From NCBI RefSeq assembly GCF_021513135.1, contig NZ_CP090981.1, forward strand, positions 2,964,025-3,028,024: DNA of 64,000 bases. Direction: 5' to 3'. This document shows positions 19,553-30,442 of this stretch, piece after piece. This DNA is from Vibrio sp. SS-MA-C1-2 (lineage in GTDB: Bacteria > Pseudomonadota > Gammaproteobacteria > Enterobacterales > Vibrionaceae). How positions within the stretch are numbered: the first letter of the stretch is position 1; each line of letters starts with the position of its first letter. The translations under genes were made by a program, and so were the position numbers. The notes under the pieces were generated by a model that was not told where the DNA came from, ran no database searches, and saw only the letters and a program-made list of their open reading frames with translations.

Positions 19553-19870
19553 TTGCACAACCCAGAATTACACGACTTCATCATTAACACTATCGATGAT
19601 ATGAAAGCTAGCGACACCCTCTCTTTAGATGTTACCGATAAATCTAGCGTTACCGATATGATGGTGATCTGCACAGGTACATCCACACGTCATGTTGCAT
19701 CGATTGCTGATAATTTGTGTAAAGAGAGTAAACTTGCAGGGATCCCGCCTCATGCTATCGACGGTCAAAAAGAAGCCGAATGGGTTGTTGTTGATATGGG
19801 TGATGTGATTGTTCATATCATGCAAGAAGAGCAGCGTAACCTTTACCAACTAGAAAAGTTATGGAGTTAG
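19553..19870 (+). CDS. rsfS: Ribosomal silencing factor RsfS
   Basis: Binds L14 on the 50S subunit and blocks subunit joining in starvation. The 105 residues match E. coli Rsf[21 protein letters not shown], then [20 protein letters not shown] and a C-terminal YQLEKLWS. The start codon is TTG at 19553, chosen for the GAGG seven bases upstream and the family N-terminus. rlmH begins 4 bp after its stop. Confidence 0.95.
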   Translation: MHNPELHDFIINTIDDMKASDTLSLDVTDKSSVTDMMVICTGTSTRHVASIADNLCKESKLAGIPPHAIDGQKEAEWVVVDMGDVIVHIMQEEQRNLYQLEKLWS

Positions 19871-19874
19871 GACG

Positions 19875-20345
19875 ATGAAACTTCAGTTAATCGCCGTTGG
19901 TACTAAAATGCCAAAATGGGTTGAAGAGGGCTATAAAGAGTATAGTCGTCGCTTTCCCAAAGACATGCCTTTAGAGTTAGTCGAAATTTCAGCAGGCAAA
20001 CGTGGTAAGAATGCAGATATCCCTCGTATTCTCCAGAAAGAAGGAGAGGCAATGCTTGCGGCTGTCCCTAAAGGTAACCGGATTGTTACGCTTGATATAC
20101 CAGGAAAACGCTGGGAAACAGAGCAACTCGCTCAACAGTTGGAGAGCTGGAAACTAGATGGTCGTGATGTTTCGATTTTAATTGGTGGTCCAGAAGGTTT
20201 AGCACCGGCTTGTAAAGCAGCAGCAGATCAAAGCTGGTCTCTGTCACCTTTAACGCTTCCTCATCCTTTAGTTCGTGTTGTGATGGCTGAAAGTCTATAT
20301 CGCGCATGGAGCATTACAGCAAATCACCCTTACCATAGAGAGTAA
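19875..20345 (+). CDS. rlmH: 23S rRNA pseudouridine-1915 N3-methyltransferase
   Basis: SPOUT-family methyltransferase acting on the assembled 70S ribosome at pseudouridine 1915. At 156 residues it is almost exactly the E. coli length. The SAM-binding knot is visible as [14 protein letters not shown] and [20 protein letters not shown], ending in the conserved NHPYHRE. mrdA starts two bases after the stop. Confidence 0.97.
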   Translation: MKLQLIAVGTKMPKWVEEGYKEYSRRFPKDMPLELVEISAGKRGKNADIPRILQKEGEAMLAAVPKGNRIVTLDIPGKRWETEQLAQQLESWKLDGRDVSILIGGPEGLAPACKAAADQSWSLSPLTLPHPLVRVVMAESLYRAWSITANHPYHRE

Positions 20346-20347
20346 TC

Positions 20348-22240
20348 GTGGCTAGGCATAAACGAACCCCAATTAGAGACTACAGTGCAGAATCATCTCT
20401 CTTCTCACGACGAGCGATAGTCTGCTTTATTGCTATTGTTTCTCTTCTTGGGACGCTGATTATTAATTTATATAATCTGCAAGTCGTCGAATTTACGGAC
20501 TATAAAACACGATCCAATGATAATCGAATCAAAGTAGTTCCCGTCGCACCCAATCGAGGTTTAATCTTTGATCGTAATGGTGTCCCTTTAGCTGAAAACC
20601 GTCCCGTCTTTACGTTAGAAGTTATCCCCGAAGATGTTGATAATATCAGCGAGACATTAGCGCGACTAAAGCCGTTGGTTAACCTCACTGACGATGATAT
20701 TACTCAATTTGAAAAAGAGCGTCGCCACTCTCGACGCTTTAAATCAGTATTATTAAAAAACCAGCTGACTCAACAACAAGTTGCTCTTTTTTCAGTCAAT
20801 CAGCATAAATTTCCTGGTGTTGAAATTAATGGCTACCTAAAGCGTTACTATCCATACGGTGAAGCCTTAACTCATGTTCTCGGTTATGTCGCAAAAATTA
20901 ACGACAAAGATATTGCTCGTTTAAAACGTAACGAGAACTATGCGAATTATAAAGCTACCCGCGATATTGGTAAATTAGGCATTGAACGATTCTATGAATC
21001 AACGCTCCATGGAACCGCTGGGTATCAAGAAGTCGAAGTGAACAGCCGTGGACGGATCATTCGAACCCTCGAATATAAGCCACCGATTGCTGGAAAAGAT
21101 CTGGTTCTCAATCTCGATATTAAACTCCAGTTATTTATCATGGAAAAAATGGCAAAACGTCGTGGTGCGGTTATTGTTGTCGATCCTAAAGACTCAGGTG
21201 TATTAGCTATGGTCTCTAGTCCAAGCTACGATCCAAACCTGTTTGTTCATGGTATTTCAGGCAAAAATTACCGAGAACTCCTCAACGATCCTGATCGCCC
21301 ATTAGTGAATCGTGCCACGTTAGGTATTTATCCTCCCGCATCAACGGTTAAACCAATGATTGCCGTTGCCGCACTCTCTGAAGGGGTGATCACGCCAAGT
21401 ACAACTCGAAATGACCCCGGTTATTGGCGAATTCCCAACTCTAAAACTCGTCCATTTCGCGACTGGTTAGCATGGGGACATGGCAAGGTTAATATCACCA
21501 AAGCGCTAGAAGAATCGGTCGATACTTTCTTTTATCAAGTATCCTTTGATATGGGGATAGATCGCCTCTCCTCTTGGATGATGAAGTTTGGTTATGGTAA
21601 GCAGACGGGCATTGATCTTTTAGAAGAGAGCAGTGCAAATATGCCAACTCGAGAATGGAAGATGCGCCGCTATCGAACACCTTGGTACCAAGGCGATACC
21701 ATTCCAGTGGGGATTGGGCAAGGTTATTGGACGGCGACGCCTCTCCAAATAGCCAAAGCAACAACAGTCTTAATTAATGATGGTATTGTTCGAGCTCCAC
21801 AACTGTTAAAAGAGACAATTGAAGGTGCGAAAATAAAAAAAGCGCCAGAAACACTTTATCCCCCGATCGATAATGTTAAAGAGTCGTATTGGAATATTGC
21901 CAAAGAGGGCATGCATCGAGTTAATCATGGAAAACGCGGTACAGCTCGTCGAGCTTTCGCTACCGCTAAATATGAAACCGCAGGGAAATCAGGAACAGCG
22001 CAAGTCTTTGGGCTAGGTGAAGACGAGAAATATAATGCCGATGAGTTAGCGGAACATCTTCGCGATCACGCATTATACACCGCCTTTGCTCCATTTGATG
22101 ATCCTGAGGTTGTTGTTTCTATTGTTTTAGAAAATGCCGGTGGAGGATCGAGTAATGGAGCCCCTGTTGCTCGTGAAATATTTGATTATATTTTATTGAA
22201 AGAGAATAAACTTAACGCTAATGCAGAGAAAAAGAGATGA
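20348..22240 (+). CDS. mrdA: Penicillin-binding protein 2 (elongasome transpeptidase)
   Basis: Transpeptidase of the rod complex, paired with RodA. One N-terminal membrane helix (residues about 22-44), then the pedestal domain and the transpeptidase domain. Active-site motifs are STVK in [12 protein letters not shown] (the SxN position) in [12 protein letters not shown], and KSGTAQVF. E. coli has YPPGSTVKP, so the residue before the catalytic Ser is Ala instead of Gly. The GTG start at 20348 precedes [19 protein letters not shown]; 630 residues. The end overlaps mrdB by four bases. Confidence 0.96.
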   Translation: MARHKRTPIRDYSAESSLFSRRAIVCFIAIVSLLGTLIINLYNLQVVEFTDYKTRSNDNRIKVVPVAPNRGLIFDRNGVPLAENRPVFTLEVIPEDVDNISETLARLKPLVNLTDDDITQFEKERRHSRRFKSVLLKNQLTQQQVALFSVNQHKFPGVEINGYLKRYYPYGEALTHVLGYVAKINDKDIARLKRNENYANYKATRDIGKLGIERFYESTLHGTAGYQEVEVNSRGRIIRTLEYKPPIAGKDLVLNLDIKLQLFIMEKMAKRRGAVIVVDPKDSGVLAMVSSPSYDPNLFVHGISGKNYRELLNDPDRPLVNRATLGIYPPASTVKPMIAVAALSEGVITPSTTRNDPGYWRIPNSKTRPFRDWLAWGHGKVNITKALEESVDTFFYQVSFDMGIDRLSSWMMKFGYGKQTGIDLLEESSANMPTREWKMRRYRTPWYQGDTIPVGIGQGYWTATPLQIAKATTVLINDGIVRAPQLLKETIEGAKIKKAPETLYPPIDNVKESYWNIAKEGMHRVNHGKRGTARRAFATAKYETAGKSGTAQVFGLGEDEKYNADELAEHLRDHALYTAFAPFDDPEVVVSIVLENAGGGSSNGAPVAREIFDYILLKENKLNANAEKKR

Positions 22241-23355
22241 GCCTTTATAACCAGCACAAAAAAGCCTCGATTGCAGAGCGCCTCCACATTGATCTTCCGT
22301 TGTTAGCAGGTCTACTGCTCTTGATGGGCTGCGCATTGGTCATTATGTATAGTGCTAGCGGCATGAATATGGCCATGATGGAACGCCAAGCTTTTCGAAT
22401 GGTGTTATCACTTGGCGTGATGTTTATTTTAGCGCAGATCCCTCCTCGCTATTATGAAAATTGGGCGCCATATCTTTTTGGTGCAGGCGTTATTCTTCTA
22501 CTTGGGGTGCTCTTTTTTGGTGTCAGCTCAAAAGGAGCTCAGCGCTGGTTAGATCTCGGTTTTATCCGCTTTCAACCTTCGGAATTACTCAAGCTTGCAG
22601 TACCACTAATGGTGGCGAAATATATTGGTAGTCGTCCATTACCTCCAAAGTTAAGCGATATCTTTATTGCATTAGGGATGGTTTTTCTTCCAACAATTCT
22701 AATTGCAAAGCAACCTGACTTAGGTACCTCGATTCTTATTGCTGCCTCTGGGGTTTTTGTTATTTTCCTTTCCGGGATCCGATGGCGAGTGATTCTAACC
22801 GCGGGTGTATTAGTTGCGGCATTTCTCCCTATTCTCTGGTTCTATCTGATGCATCCTTATCAAAAAACTCGAGTGTTAACCTTGTTTAATCCAGAGTCAG
22901 ATCCTCTTGGTGCGGGTTACCACATTATCCAATCAAAAATAGCGATTGGCTCAGGTGGTCTATTCGGCAAAGGTTGGTTGCATGGAACTCAATCTCAGCT
23001 GGAATTCTTGCCAGAGCGTCACACCGATTTTATTTTTGCGGTTATTGCCGAAGAGTGGGGGTTAATTGGTGTACTCTTATTACTAACTCTGTATCTCTTT
23101 ATTATCGGTCGTGGTCTCATTCTTGCGAGTCAAGCCCAAACAGCCTTCGGTCGTTTAATGGGTGGCAGTATTGTCCTTAGCTTTTTTGTCTATATCTTTG
23201 TTAACATTGGTATGGTGAGTGGCATACTTCCCGTAGTAGGCGTTCCACTTCCATTAGTCAGTTATGGAGGGACATCAATGGTCACTCTGATGGCTGGATT
23301 TGGTATTTTAATGTCGATAAATACCCATAAAAAACTATTATCAAAGGCAAATTAA
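22237..23355 (+). CDS. mrdB: RodA, SEDS peptidoglycan glycosyltransferase
   Basis: Polytopic inner-membrane glycan polymerase of the elongasome. The 372 residues include about ten membrane segments. SEDS hallmarks are [11 protein letters not shown], the catalytic-loop region [40 protein letters not shown] and [10 protein letters not shown]. It starts within the mrdA stop (ATGA) and ends within the rlpA start (TAATG), so mrdA-mrdB-rlpA are translationally coupled. Confidence 0.97.
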   Translation: MSLYNQHKKASIAERLHIDLPLLAGLLLLMGCALVIMYSASGMNMAMMERQAFRMVLSLGVMFILAQIPPRYYENWAPYLFGAGVILLLGVLFFGVSSKGAQRWLDLGFIRFQPSELLKLAVPLMVAKYIGSRPLPPKLSDIFIALGMVFLPTILIAKQPDLGTSILIAASGVFVIFLSGIRWRVILTAGVLVAAFLPILWFYLMHPYQKTRVLTLFNPESDPLGAGYHIIQSKIAIGSGGLFGKGWLHGTQSQLEFLPERHTDFIFAVIAEEWGLIGVLLLLTLYLFIIGRGLILASQAQTAFGRLMGGSIVLSFFVYIFVNIGMVSGILPVVGVPLPLVSYGGTSMVTLMAGFGILMSINTHKKLLSKAN

Positions 23356-24152
23356 TGCGCGTATTTTGTATTTTTATTGTTCTGCTTATGGCGGGATGCT
23401 CATCAAATTCAAGTGAACGTTACGATATGAAGGATGATATTGCACCTGCAGCTCCCCCTTCTCTGGCTCATATTGAAGATGCTCAACCTCGTTATGAAGC
23501 ACCGAGTAAAGGTGGCAATAAAAATTACACGGTGCGAAGTGTCAATTACCAAGTGCTAAAAAACCCAGATACCTACTACCAAGAAGGGTTCGCATCTTGG
23601 TACGGTAAGAAATTTCATGGGCACCTCACCTCTAATGGTGAGATCTACGATATGTACTCAATGACAGCGGCTCATAAAACTCTGCCTTTACCAAGTTACG
23701 TCAAAGTAACCAATAAAAATAATGGTAAAAGTATTGTGGTCAGGGTTAATGATCGTGGTCCTTTCCATGAAGGACGAATCATCGATCTTAGTTATGTCGC
23801 TGCGTTAAAACTCGATATGCTAAAAACAGGAACAACCGCTGTTAGTGTTGAACTCATCAATGTTGATAAACCGACCATTGATAATGTATGGCAAACTCCT
23901 GTCGTTCATCAATATATGATTCAGGTCGCAGCAATTGGTGATAATGTTAAAGCCAATGCATTAGCTGCGGAACTTTCTGAGCAATTGAGAATCAAACATC
24001 AGATCGTAAAGGCAAAAACAGTTTCAAGAATACAGCTTGGTCCCATTGAAGATTACAAGCAAGCCTATATACTGCTAGATAAAATTAAAAACTTAGGTTA
24101 TCCAACCGCATTTTTAATAGAAATTCCAATAAATAGTCAAACAGGAAGTTAG
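23355..24152 (+). CDS. rlpA: Septal-ring lipoprotein RlpA
   Basis: Outer-membrane lipoprotein of the DPBB fold; some homologues are lytic transglycosylases acting on stem-less glycan. The 265 residues have a lipoprotein signal ending LMAGC (Cys15), a double-psi beta-barrel segment ([20 protein letters not shown], then [17 protein letters not shown]) and a C-terminal SPOR domain from about residue 185 that would bind denuded septal glycan. It is coupled to mrdB by a one-base overlap. Confidence 0.93.
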   Translation: MRVFCIFIVLLMAGCSSNSSERYDMKDDIAPAAPPSLAHIEDAQPRYEAPSKGGNKNYTVRSVNYQVLKNPDTYYQEGFASWYGKKFHGHLTSNGEIYDMYSMTAAHKTLPLPSYVKVTNKNNGKSIVVRVNDRGPFHEGRIIDLSYVAALKLDMLKTGTTAVSVELINVDKPTIDNVWQTPVVHQYMIQVAAIGDNVKANALAAELSEQLRIKHQIVKAKTVSRIQLGPIEDYKQAYILLDKIKNLGYPTAFLIEIPINSQTGS

Positions 24153-24164
24153 AGATCATATTTA

Positions 24165-24204
24165 TTGACCCCTAATTATAGAAAAACGTGCTATCGTGAT
24201 AGCA
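24165..24204 (+). promoter_or_regulatory. Candidate dacA promoter with a 16-bp perfect palindrome
   Basis: TTGACC at 24165-24170 is a good -35. A -10 candidate, TGCTAT at 24189-24194, is weak with an 18-bp spacer. It overlaps a perfect inverted repeat, TGCTATCGTGATAGCA at 24189-24204, which could be an operator. The palindrome is read directly; regulatory use is inference. Confidence 0.5.
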
Positions 24205-24235
24205 ATCTCGACTCCATTAACTTATAAGATTCGCA

Positions 24236-25408
24236 ATGAAAAAATCATCCTTATTCCGTACACTTATTATTAGTTCGACCCTGCTTAGCTCTGTCTCCGC
24301 TTTTGCAGCACCTGCGATCGTCCCTCAAGCGCCAGCAATCGCAGCAAAGGGTTATATTTTAATGGATTATCATTCAGGCAAAATATTGGCTGAAAGTAAC
24401 GCAGAGAAAAAACTATCCCCTGCGAGCTTGACAAAAATGATGACCAGTTACGTCATTGGTCAAGAGTTAAAAAGTGGTGACATTTCAAAGAATGATGATG
24501 TTGTGATCAGCAAAGAAGCTTGGGCAAAGAATTTCCCTGGTTCATCAAAAATGTTCTTAGAAGTTGGCGATACGGTAACAGTTGATGAATTAAATCATGG
24601 TATTATTATCCAATCTGGTAATGATGCTTGTGTTGCAATGGCTGAGCATGTTGCAGGTTCTCAAGGGGCATTTGTCGATATGATGAACTCTTGGGCACAA
24701 ACTATTGGTATGAAAGATACCCACTTTGCCAATGTTCATGGTTTAGATAATCCAAACCTTTATACCACGCCTCATGATATGGCTCGCCTTGCTAAAGCCG
24801 TTATCCATGATGTACCCGATGAGTACGATATTTACAAAATCAAATCTTATACTTATAACAATATTACCCAGTACAACCGTAATACCCTATTATGGGATAA
24901 GAGCATGAATGTCGATGGCATGAAAACAGGCCACACCGACAATGCAGGTTATAGTCTAGTCAGCTCAGCAACAGAAGGGAAAATGCGTTTAATCTCTGTT
25001 GTGATGGGAACTAAAAGTGCAAATGCACGTGGTGCGGAAAGTAAGAAACTTCTAAACTATGGCTTCCGTTTCTTTGATACGGTATCTCCACACAAAGCCA
25101 ACCAAACATTTGTTACTGAACGCATTTGGATGGGTGACAAAAAAGAAGTGACATTAGGTGTGACTGAAGATACTTATGTTACGCTTCCTCGTGGTCAAGT
25201 TAACGATCTAAAAGCCCACTTTATTTTAGATAAAGAGTTAAAAGCCCCTATCCATAAAGGTGATACAGTCGGTAAACTTTATTACCAAGTTGACGGTAAA
25301 AATGTTGCTGAATATCCACTAGTGGCATTAGAGAATGTTCAACAAGGTGGTTTCTTCAGCCGCTTTATTGACTACATCATGTTACTTTTTCAAGGTTGGA
25401 TGAGTTAA
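24236..25408 (+). CDS. dacA: D-alanyl-D-alanine carboxypeptidase (PBP5 type)
   Basis: Low-molecular-weight PBP that trims the fifth residue of stem peptides in the periplasm. The 390 residues begin with a signal peptide ending SAFA. Motifs: Ser64-x-x-Lys67 in SLTKMM, SGN in IIQSGNDACVAM, KTG in GMKTGHTDNAGY. The C-terminus has the amphipathic anchor helix FFSRFIDYIMLLFQGWM. It stands alone, with a terminator after it. Confidence 0.95.
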   Translation: MKKSSLFRTLIISSTLLSSVSAFAAPAIVPQAPAIAAKGYILMDYHSGKILAESNAEKKLSPASLTKMMTSYVIGQELKSGDISKNDDVVISKEAWAKNFPGSSKMFLEVGDTVTVDELNHGIIIQSGNDACVAMAEHVAGSQGAFVDMMNSWAQTIGMKDTHFANVHGLDNPNLYTTPHDMARLAKAVIHDVPDEYDIYKIKSYTYNNITQYNRNTLLWDKSMNVDGMKTGHTDNAGYSLVSSATEGKMRLISVVMGTKSANARGAESKKLLNYGFRFFDTVSPHKANQTFVTERIWMGDKKEVTLGVTEDTYVTLPRGQVNDLKAHFILDKELKAPIHKGDTVGKLYYQVDGKNVAEYPLVALENVQQGGFFSRFIDYIMLLFQGWMS

Positions 25409-25708
25409 CCTCTCCTCTCTTCCTTCAAGATTTACCATGAAAACGAAAGAGCAGCCAAGGTTGCTCTTTTTTATTCTTGTCATTAATAGCGACAATAATT
25501 TCAAATCAGAAATGTACAAAACATAATATAAATCAAATTTCTTATTATTATTTCTATTGCTATTTCTAATTTATCCTATTGCCAAATTGATAAAAATCTC
25601 ACAATATTCCCTCCAGATCCGCTTGTTTTATCTTCTTTCTAGGATTAAGATGCTTCTCTTTTATACCTTTCTCTCAACATTTAGAGATAATTGAGCTCAG
25701 GAGCAATA
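25409..25708. other. dacA-ybeD intergenic region (300 bp)
   Basis: After the dacA terminator the region is very AT-rich with pyrimidine tracts (about 25545-25680). It must hold the ybeD-lipB-lipA promoter; a CTTGTTTTATC stretch and several TAT-rich hexamers exist, but none forms a convincing pair. No repeat or ORF was seen. Confidence 0.5.
25446..25472 (+). terminator. Intrinsic terminator after dacA
   Basis: AAAGAGCA at 25446-25453 pairs with TGCTCTTT at 25462-25469 around an eight-base loop, followed by more T. Confidence 0.88.
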
Positions 25709-25984
25709 ATGCAAGAACAAGAGCAAGCAACACTACGTGACCTATTAGAGTTCCCATGTCAGTTTAGTTTTAAAGTGATGGGTTATGCTAAACCAGAATT
25801 ACCCGATTTAGTATTAGAGGTTATTCAACGTCATGCTCCAGGCGACTACACTCCAAAAATTACACCAAGTAAAAAAGGCACTTACGATGCAGTTTCAGTG
25901 ACCATTACTGCGACTAATATTGATCAAGTTGAAACACTTTATAAAGAACTTGGTGAGATTGACATCGTACGTGTTGTTCTTTAA
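25709..25984 (+). CDS. ybeD: UPF0250 family protein YbeD
   Basis: Small ACT-like protein of unclear function, conserved next to lipB. I start at ATG 25709 (91 residues), six bases after CAGGAG, rather than at a TTG six codons upstream. E. coli YbeD matches through [34 protein letters not shown] and [18 protein letters not shown]. It lies 33 bp before lipB. Confidence 0.93.
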   Translation: MQEQEQATLRDLLEFPCQFSFKVMGYAKPELPDLVLEVIQRHAPGDYTPKITPSKKGTYDAVSVTITATNIDQVETLYKELGEIDIVRVVL

Positions 25985-26017
25985 TTAAAGAATCCTCAAT
26001 AAAACTGGACAGTAACT

Positions 26018-26692
26018 ATGAGCGATCCTGTTGATTCATCTTTTGATGACTCTTTATATATTAGGCAATTAGGTTCAAAACCTTATCAGCCAACTTGGCA
26101 AGCGATGCAAGATTTCACCAATAATAGAGATCAATCGACACCTGATGAAATTTGGTTAGTCGAGCATCCTCCTGTTTTTACTCAAGGACAAGCAGGAAAA
26201 GCGGAACATCTACTAAGTAATAGTGATATCCCAGTCATCAACAGTGATCGTGGTGGGCAGATTACCTATCATGGCCCTGGTCAACAGATCGCTTATATCT
26301 TGATCAATTTGAAGCGCAAGTCGTTAGGTGTACGAGATCTCGTCACTCATATCGAAAACGCGGTTATCAACACCCTAGCTCACTTCAAAATAGAAGCAGT
26401 AGCTCGAGCAGATGCTCCCGGTGTTTATGTTGATAACAGAAAGATTTGCTCTCTCGGCTTACGAATTAGACGAGGCTGTTCATTTCATGGGTTAGCCCTT
26501 AATATCAATATGGATCTTTCGCCATTTTTGCAAATTAACCCATGTGGTTATGCTGGAATGGAGATGACACAAACGTCAATGTTAAATGGCCCCACAGAAC
26601 TTGCAGAGATTCAACCCGTACTCATTGAGCAACTATCTCAGTTACTCGACTACAGTAGTGTAAACCTAATCACGGAAAACAATCATGAGTAA
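26018..26692 (+). CDS. lipB: Octanoyl-[acyl-carrier-protein]:protein N-octanoyltransferase
   Basis: Transfers octanoate from ACP to lipoyl domains, the first step of de novo lipoate synthesis. The 224 residues show the family motifs [16 protein letters not shown], the catalytic Lys in [10 protein letters not shown], and the acyl-accepting Cys in NPCGYAGM. The 3' end overlaps lipA by eight bases, so the pair is coupled. Confidence 0.96.
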   Translation: MSDPVDSSFDDSLYIRQLGSKPYQPTWQAMQDFTNNRDQSTPDEIWLVEHPPVFTQGQAGKAEHLLSNSDIPVINSDRGGQITYHGPGQQIAYILINLKRKSLGVRDLVTHIENAVINTLAHFKIEAVARADAPGVYVDNRKICSLGLRIRRGCSFHGLALNINMDLSPFLQINPCGYAGMEMTQTSMLNGPTELAEIQPVLIEQLSQLLDYSSVNLITENNHE

Positions 26693-27650
26693 ACCTATTC
26701 AGATGGAGCGTGGCGTTAAATATCGTGACGCCGACAAAATGGCTTTGATCCCAACAAAAAACATTCCAACTGAGCAGAAAGAGATGCTTAGAAAGCCAAG
26801 TTGGATGAAGATCAAATTACCAAGTGACAGCAAGCGTATTCAAGAGATCAAATCAGCAATGCGTAAAAATAAGCTGCACTCAGTCTGTGAAGAGGCATCT
26901 TGCCCTAACCTTGCGGAATGTTTTAACCACGGTACGGCCACCTTTATGATCCTAGGTGCTATCTGTACTCGTCGTTGTCCTTTCTGTGATGTTGCTCATG
27001 GTCGCCCATTAACGCCAGATAGTAACGAGCCACAACATTTAGCTCAAACAATCAAAGATATGAAGTTAAAGTATGTGGTGATTACATCTGTCGATCGTGA
27101 TGATCTACGTGACGGTGGTGCACAACACTTCGCTGATTCAATCTCTGCGATCCGTAAAGAGAACCCAGAGATCCGTATTGAGACATTAGTCCCAGATTTT
27201 CGTGGTCGTATGGATAAGGCACTAGAAATTTTAGAGCAATCTCCACCAGATGTATTCAATCACAACTTAGAAACAGCACCTCGCCTTTATCGCAAAGCGC
27301 GTCCAGGGGCGAATTATAAGTGGTCATTAGAATTACTTCAGAAGTTTAAAGCGTTACACCCAGAAATTCCGACTAAGTCAGGCGTCATGATGGGATTAGG
27401 TGAAACCAAAGAAGAGATCATTCAGGTATTAACTGATCTTCGCGCTCACGGCGTGACAATGCTGACTTTAGGTCAATACCTTGCTCCAAGCCGTCATCAC
27501 CTGCCTGTTGAGCGCTACGTGCCGCCTGAAGAGTTTGATGAGTTAAAAGAGATTGCATTAGAACTTGGTTTTACCCATGCTGCATGTGGACCTTTCGTTC
27601 GTTCTTCATACCACGCTGACTTACAAGCAAAAGGTATTGAGATTAAATAA
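26685..27650 (+). CDS. lipA: Lipoyl synthase
   Basis: Radical-SAM enzyme that inserts two sulfurs into protein-bound octanoate. Both Fe-S cluster motifs sit at the E. coli positions: auxiliary cluster Cys68, Cys73 and Cys79 ([14 protein letters not shown]) and radical-SAM Cys94, Cys98 and Cys101 (CTRRCPFC). The family C-terminal serine ligand is in FVRSSYHA. It is 321 residues and last in ybeD-lipB-lipA, with a strong hairpin after it. Confidence 0.97.
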   Translation: MSKPIQMERGVKYRDADKMALIPTKNIPTEQKEMLRKPSWMKIKLPSDSKRIQEIKSAMRKNKLHSVCEEASCPNLAECFNHGTATFMILGAICTRRCPFCDVAHGRPLTPDSNEPQHLAQTIKDMKLKYVVITSVDRDDLRDGGAQHFADSISAIRKENPEIRIETLVPDFRGRMDKALEILEQSPPDVFNHNLETAPRLYRKARPGANYKWSLELLQKFKALHPEIPTKSGVMMGLGETKEEIIQVLTDLRAHGVTMLTLGQYLAPSRHHLPVERYVPPEEFDELKEIALELGFTHAACGPFVRSSYHADLQAKGIEIK

Positions 27651-27680
27651 TCTCTTTGACCTAACTAAAAAGCTAACTAA

Positions 27681-27726
27681 AAAAGGCATTGAATCCGCTG
27701 ATGATAGCAAGATTCAATGCCTTTTT
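27681..27726. terminator. Bidirectional terminator between lipA and proA
   Basis: A 15-bp stem: AAAAGGCATTGAATC at 27681-27695 with GATTCAATGCCTTTT at 27711-27725, flanked by T on both strands. It can stop lipA from the left and proBA from the right, the latter after reading through the repeat next to proA. Confidence 0.92.
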
Positions 27727-27747
27727 ATTATGATGTCATTTTTAATA

Positions 27748-27875
27748 TATACCCAAAATAATTGGAGTCGCGAGTAGGTGGCAAGTGAGTGAGGCCCCAT
27801 GAGTATAGGTCTACTCTATAATTGGGGTGAATGAACGTAGCCAACAACCTAGCGACTTCAAGTATGAAGGGTATA
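27748..27875 (+). repeat. ERIC-like intergenic repeat, full 128-bp copy, abutting proA
   Basis: Termini TATACCCAAAATAATTGG and CTTCAAGTATGAAGGGTATA. It ends three bases before the proA stop codon, so the proBA mRNA carries the inverted form of the repeat in its 3' untranslated region. Confidence 0.88.
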
Positions 27876-27878
27876 ACG

Positions 27879-29147
27879 CTATGGGCGACAAAGGTAATCC
27901 GCTTTACCGACCCATTTGTAGCTGGTAAGTTCTTTTAATCCCATTGGACCACGAGCATGCAGTTTTTGAGTTGATACTGCGACTTCAGCACCAAGGCCAA
28001 ATTGAGCGCCATCAGTAAAGCGTGTCGATGCATTAACATAAACCGCAGCAGAACCTGCCGCATTAATAAATGCTTCTGCAGCAGTCATATTGTTGGTCAT
28101 GATCGCATCTGAATGACTGGCATTATGTTCACGCATATGAGTAATCGCCCCCTCAACATTAGCCACGATTTTGACACCTAAAGTATAACTTAGCCATTCT
28201 GTATCAAAATCACCTTCAATCGCAGCTCGCAATTTTTCTGCATTGGCACTTTCAAGTAACTTATACGCTTCAGGCTCTGCCACCAGCTGACAAGATTTCT
28301 CACCTAAACTCTTCATCTTATCGGCTAATAGCGTTAAGAATGATTGAGCAATATCTTGATGAATTAATAATGTATCGAGTGAATTACACGCTGATGGACG
28401 TTGTGTTTTTGAGTTAATAACAACATCTAATGAACGCTCAAGATCTGCACTTTGATCAACAAATAAGTGACTAATACCAAAGCCACCGATAATCACAGGG
28501 ATTGTGCTATTCTCTTTACACATTTTGTGCAATCCAGCACCACCTCTTGGAATAATCATATCAACATAATCATCCAGTTTTAGCAGTTGTGCTACGTATT
28601 CACGATCAGGCTGTTCAATATACTGTACTGATGTTGCAGGCAGCCCACTCTGTTCTAGTGCCGTTTGAATTACTTTAACTAGCTCTAAATTAGAAAAGAA
28701 CGTCTCTTTACCCCCACGTAAGATACTCGCATTCCCCGTTTTAAGGCACAGAGCAGCAATATCAATCGTTACGTTAGGGCGAGCTTCATAAATCACGCCA
28801 ACAACCCCTAAAGGAACACGACGTTTTGCTAATGACATCCCATTTTCAAGGACTCGACTATCAAGCTCGCTACCCACTGGATCATCAAGGGTTATCACAT
28901 GACGAACATCATTAGCGATGCCTGTTAAGCGCGATTCATTAAGCATTAAACGATCAAGTAGAGCTTCACCGATACCCGCATCTCGAGCCAATTCAATATC
29001 TTTTGCATTCGCAGCTAAAATAGCCGCTTGATTCGCTTCTAGTTGATCAGCAATGGTTGCTAATGCGCTATTTTTTACCGCTGTCGAGGCGGTTGCTAGT
29101 GAATAAGAGGCTTCTTTAGCCGCTAATCCCATTTGATTTAAATTCAT
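27879..29147 (-). CDS. proA: Gamma-glutamyl phosphate reductase
   Basis: Second step of proline synthesis: NADPH-dependent reduction of gamma-glutamyl phosphate to the semialdehyde. The 422 residues match ProA, with the catalytic Cys in [14 protein letters not shown], the cofactor segment GGKETFFSN and the late motif [18 protein letters not shown]. It follows proB with an 11-bp gap, a normal proBA operon. An ERIC-like repeat abuts its stop codon. Confidence 0.97.
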   Translation of the reverse strand: MNLNQMGLAAKEASYSLATASTAVKNSALATIADQLEANQAAILAANAKDIELARDAGIGEALLDRLMLNESRLTGIANDVRHVITLDDPVGSELDSRVLENGMSLAKRRVPLGVVGVIYEARPNVTIDIAALCLKTGNASILRGGKETFFSNLELVKVIQTALEQSGLPATSVQYIEQPDREYVAQLLKLDDYVDMIIPRGGAGLHKMCKENSTIPVIIGGFGISHLFVDQSADLERSLDVVINSKTQRPSACNSLDTLLIHQDIAQSFLTLLADKMKSLGEKSCQLVAEPEAYKLLESANAEKLRAAIEGDFDTEWLSYTLGVKIVANVEGAITHMREHNASHSDAIMTNNMTAAEAFINAAGSAAVYVNASTRFTDGAQFGLGAEVAVSTQKLHARGPMGLKELTSYKWVGKADYLCRP

Positions 29148-29158
29148 AATAAACTCCT

Positions 29159-30325
29159 TTAAATAACAACCATATCGTCACGATGAATAGCGACGGGTCC
29201 ATATTCATAACCTAAAATAACAGTAAATTCTTGACTGTGTTTTCCAGCAATCTTCTTTAAATCATCACTGGAATAGCGACAAATTCCACGCGCTAACCGT
29301 TCACCATTTTGATCGCAAATGCGCGCAACTGCACCACGTGGAAAATCGCCTTTTATAGAAGTAATTCCTTTAGAGAGCAGACTACTGCCTCGTTCGGTTA
29401 ATGCTAACTTAGCTCCCGTATCAACAATAATATCTCCAGCTGGCGGAGGCCCAGCTAAGATCCAGCGTTTACGGCTTTCTAAAGTGCTACTCAATGGCAA
29501 GAAGCGAGTACCAATAATATTCTTTTTATTTACGACATCGTTAATGACTTCAGGTGAACTACCTGCGGCAATAATCACTTCAATACCGGCACGACGAGCA
29601 ACATCAGCTGCTTGTAATTTCGTTGCCATGCCACCTGTGCCCAAAGATGTTCCACTGTCCCCGGCTAATTTACGTAATGTCTCATCAATGGTATGAACTT
29701 CACGAATCAGCTCAGCATCAGGATTAGAGCGAGGGTCAGCAGTAAATAGCCCTTTTTGATCAGTCAAAAGTAGTAACTTATCCGCTTCGGCTAAAATGGC
29801 AACTAATGCAGATAAATTATCGTTATCGCCCACTTTAATTTCAGCGGTTGATACCGCATCATTCTCATTAACAATAGGAACAATATTATTATCCAATAGA
29901 GCATGTAGCATATCTCTGGCATTCAGAAAACGCTCGCGATCATCCAGATCAGCTCGAGTCAGTAACATCTGTCCAACGTGGATATTATAGAGCAGAAATA
30001 GATTTTCCCACTCACGGATAAGGCGACTCTGCCCTACCGCTGCTAACATCTGTTTTGACGCAACTGTACTGGGCAGTTCGGGGTAGCCTAAATGTTCTCG
30101 ACCAGCAGCAATCGCTCCTGATGTCACAACAATCACTTTATGTCCTTGTTGCTTTAATTGAGCACATTGGCGAACCAACTCAACAAGGTGCGAACGATTA
30201 ATTTTTAGCGATCCCCCAGTTAATACACTGGTTCCCAGCTTAACAACGATGGTTTTTTTTCGAGTCGTTGTTGAAGAGGACAGGTTTTCTGTCGATAACT
30301 TCGTTGATGTCAAAACAGACCTCAT
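29159..30325 (-). CDS. proB: Glutamate 5-kinase
   Basis: First and feedback-inhibited step of proline synthesis. The amino-acid kinase domain ([15 protein letters not shown], then [18 protein letters not shown] and [12 protein letters not shown]) is followed by a C-terminal PUA domain (about residues 290-375). The frame opens at ATG 30325, giving 388 residues and a Ser/Thr-rich N-terminal extension of about 20 residues compared with E. coli. Between that ATG and the conserved core only TTG and CTG codons are available, so the extension may be real. No Shine-Dalgarno is visible, and a terminator-like hairpin lies directly upstream. Confidence 0.92.
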   Translation of the reverse strand: MRSVLTSTKLSTENLSSSTTTRKKTIVVKLGTSVLTGGSLKINRSHLVELVRQCAQLKQQGHKVIVVTSGAIAAGREHLGYPELPSTVASKQMLAAVGQSRLIREWENLFLLYNIHVGQMLLTRADLDDRERFLNARDMLHALLDNNIVPIVNENDAVSTAEIKVGDNDNLSALVAILAEADKLLLLTDQKGLFTADPRSNPDAELIREVHTIDETLRKLAGDSGTSLGTGGMATKLQAADVARRAGIEVIIAAGSSPEVINDVVNKKNIIGTRFLPLSSTLESRKRWILAGPPPAGDIIVDTGAKLALTERGSSLLSKGITSIKGDFPRGAVARICDQNGERLARGICRYSSDDLKKIAGKHSQEFTVILGYEYGPVAIHRDDMVVI

Positions 30326-30335
30326 AAAAAAGACA

Positions 30336-30370
30336 ATAAAAAAGAGCAGTAATTAGCTGCTCTTTTAACA
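30336..30370 (-). terminator. Hairpin with T tract between crl and proB
   Basis: On the minus strand AAAGAGCAG pairs with CTGCTCTTT (30357-30365 and 30341-30349) around a seven-base loop and is followed by TTTTTTATTG. The T tract ends about 10 bases before the proB ATG. It can be the crl terminator, but any proB promoter in the crl-proB gap must read through it. Confidence 0.8.
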
Positions 30371-30442
30371 ATACTAAGAGGCGTTGACAAGTGAAATTAG
30401 CAAATAATGTTAAATTTGACCTAAGTTCAAGATAATTTATAT

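Noticed and set aside
20348-22240. Altered PBP2 active site as a resistance marker (Ala for Gly before the catalytic Ser)
   Set aside because: It is a single conservative change outside the SxxK residues; nothing here links it to resistance.
27565-27777. 70-codon + strand ORF over the lipA end
   Set aside because: It is out of frame with lipA and ends in the terminator and repeat; a shadow of lipA.
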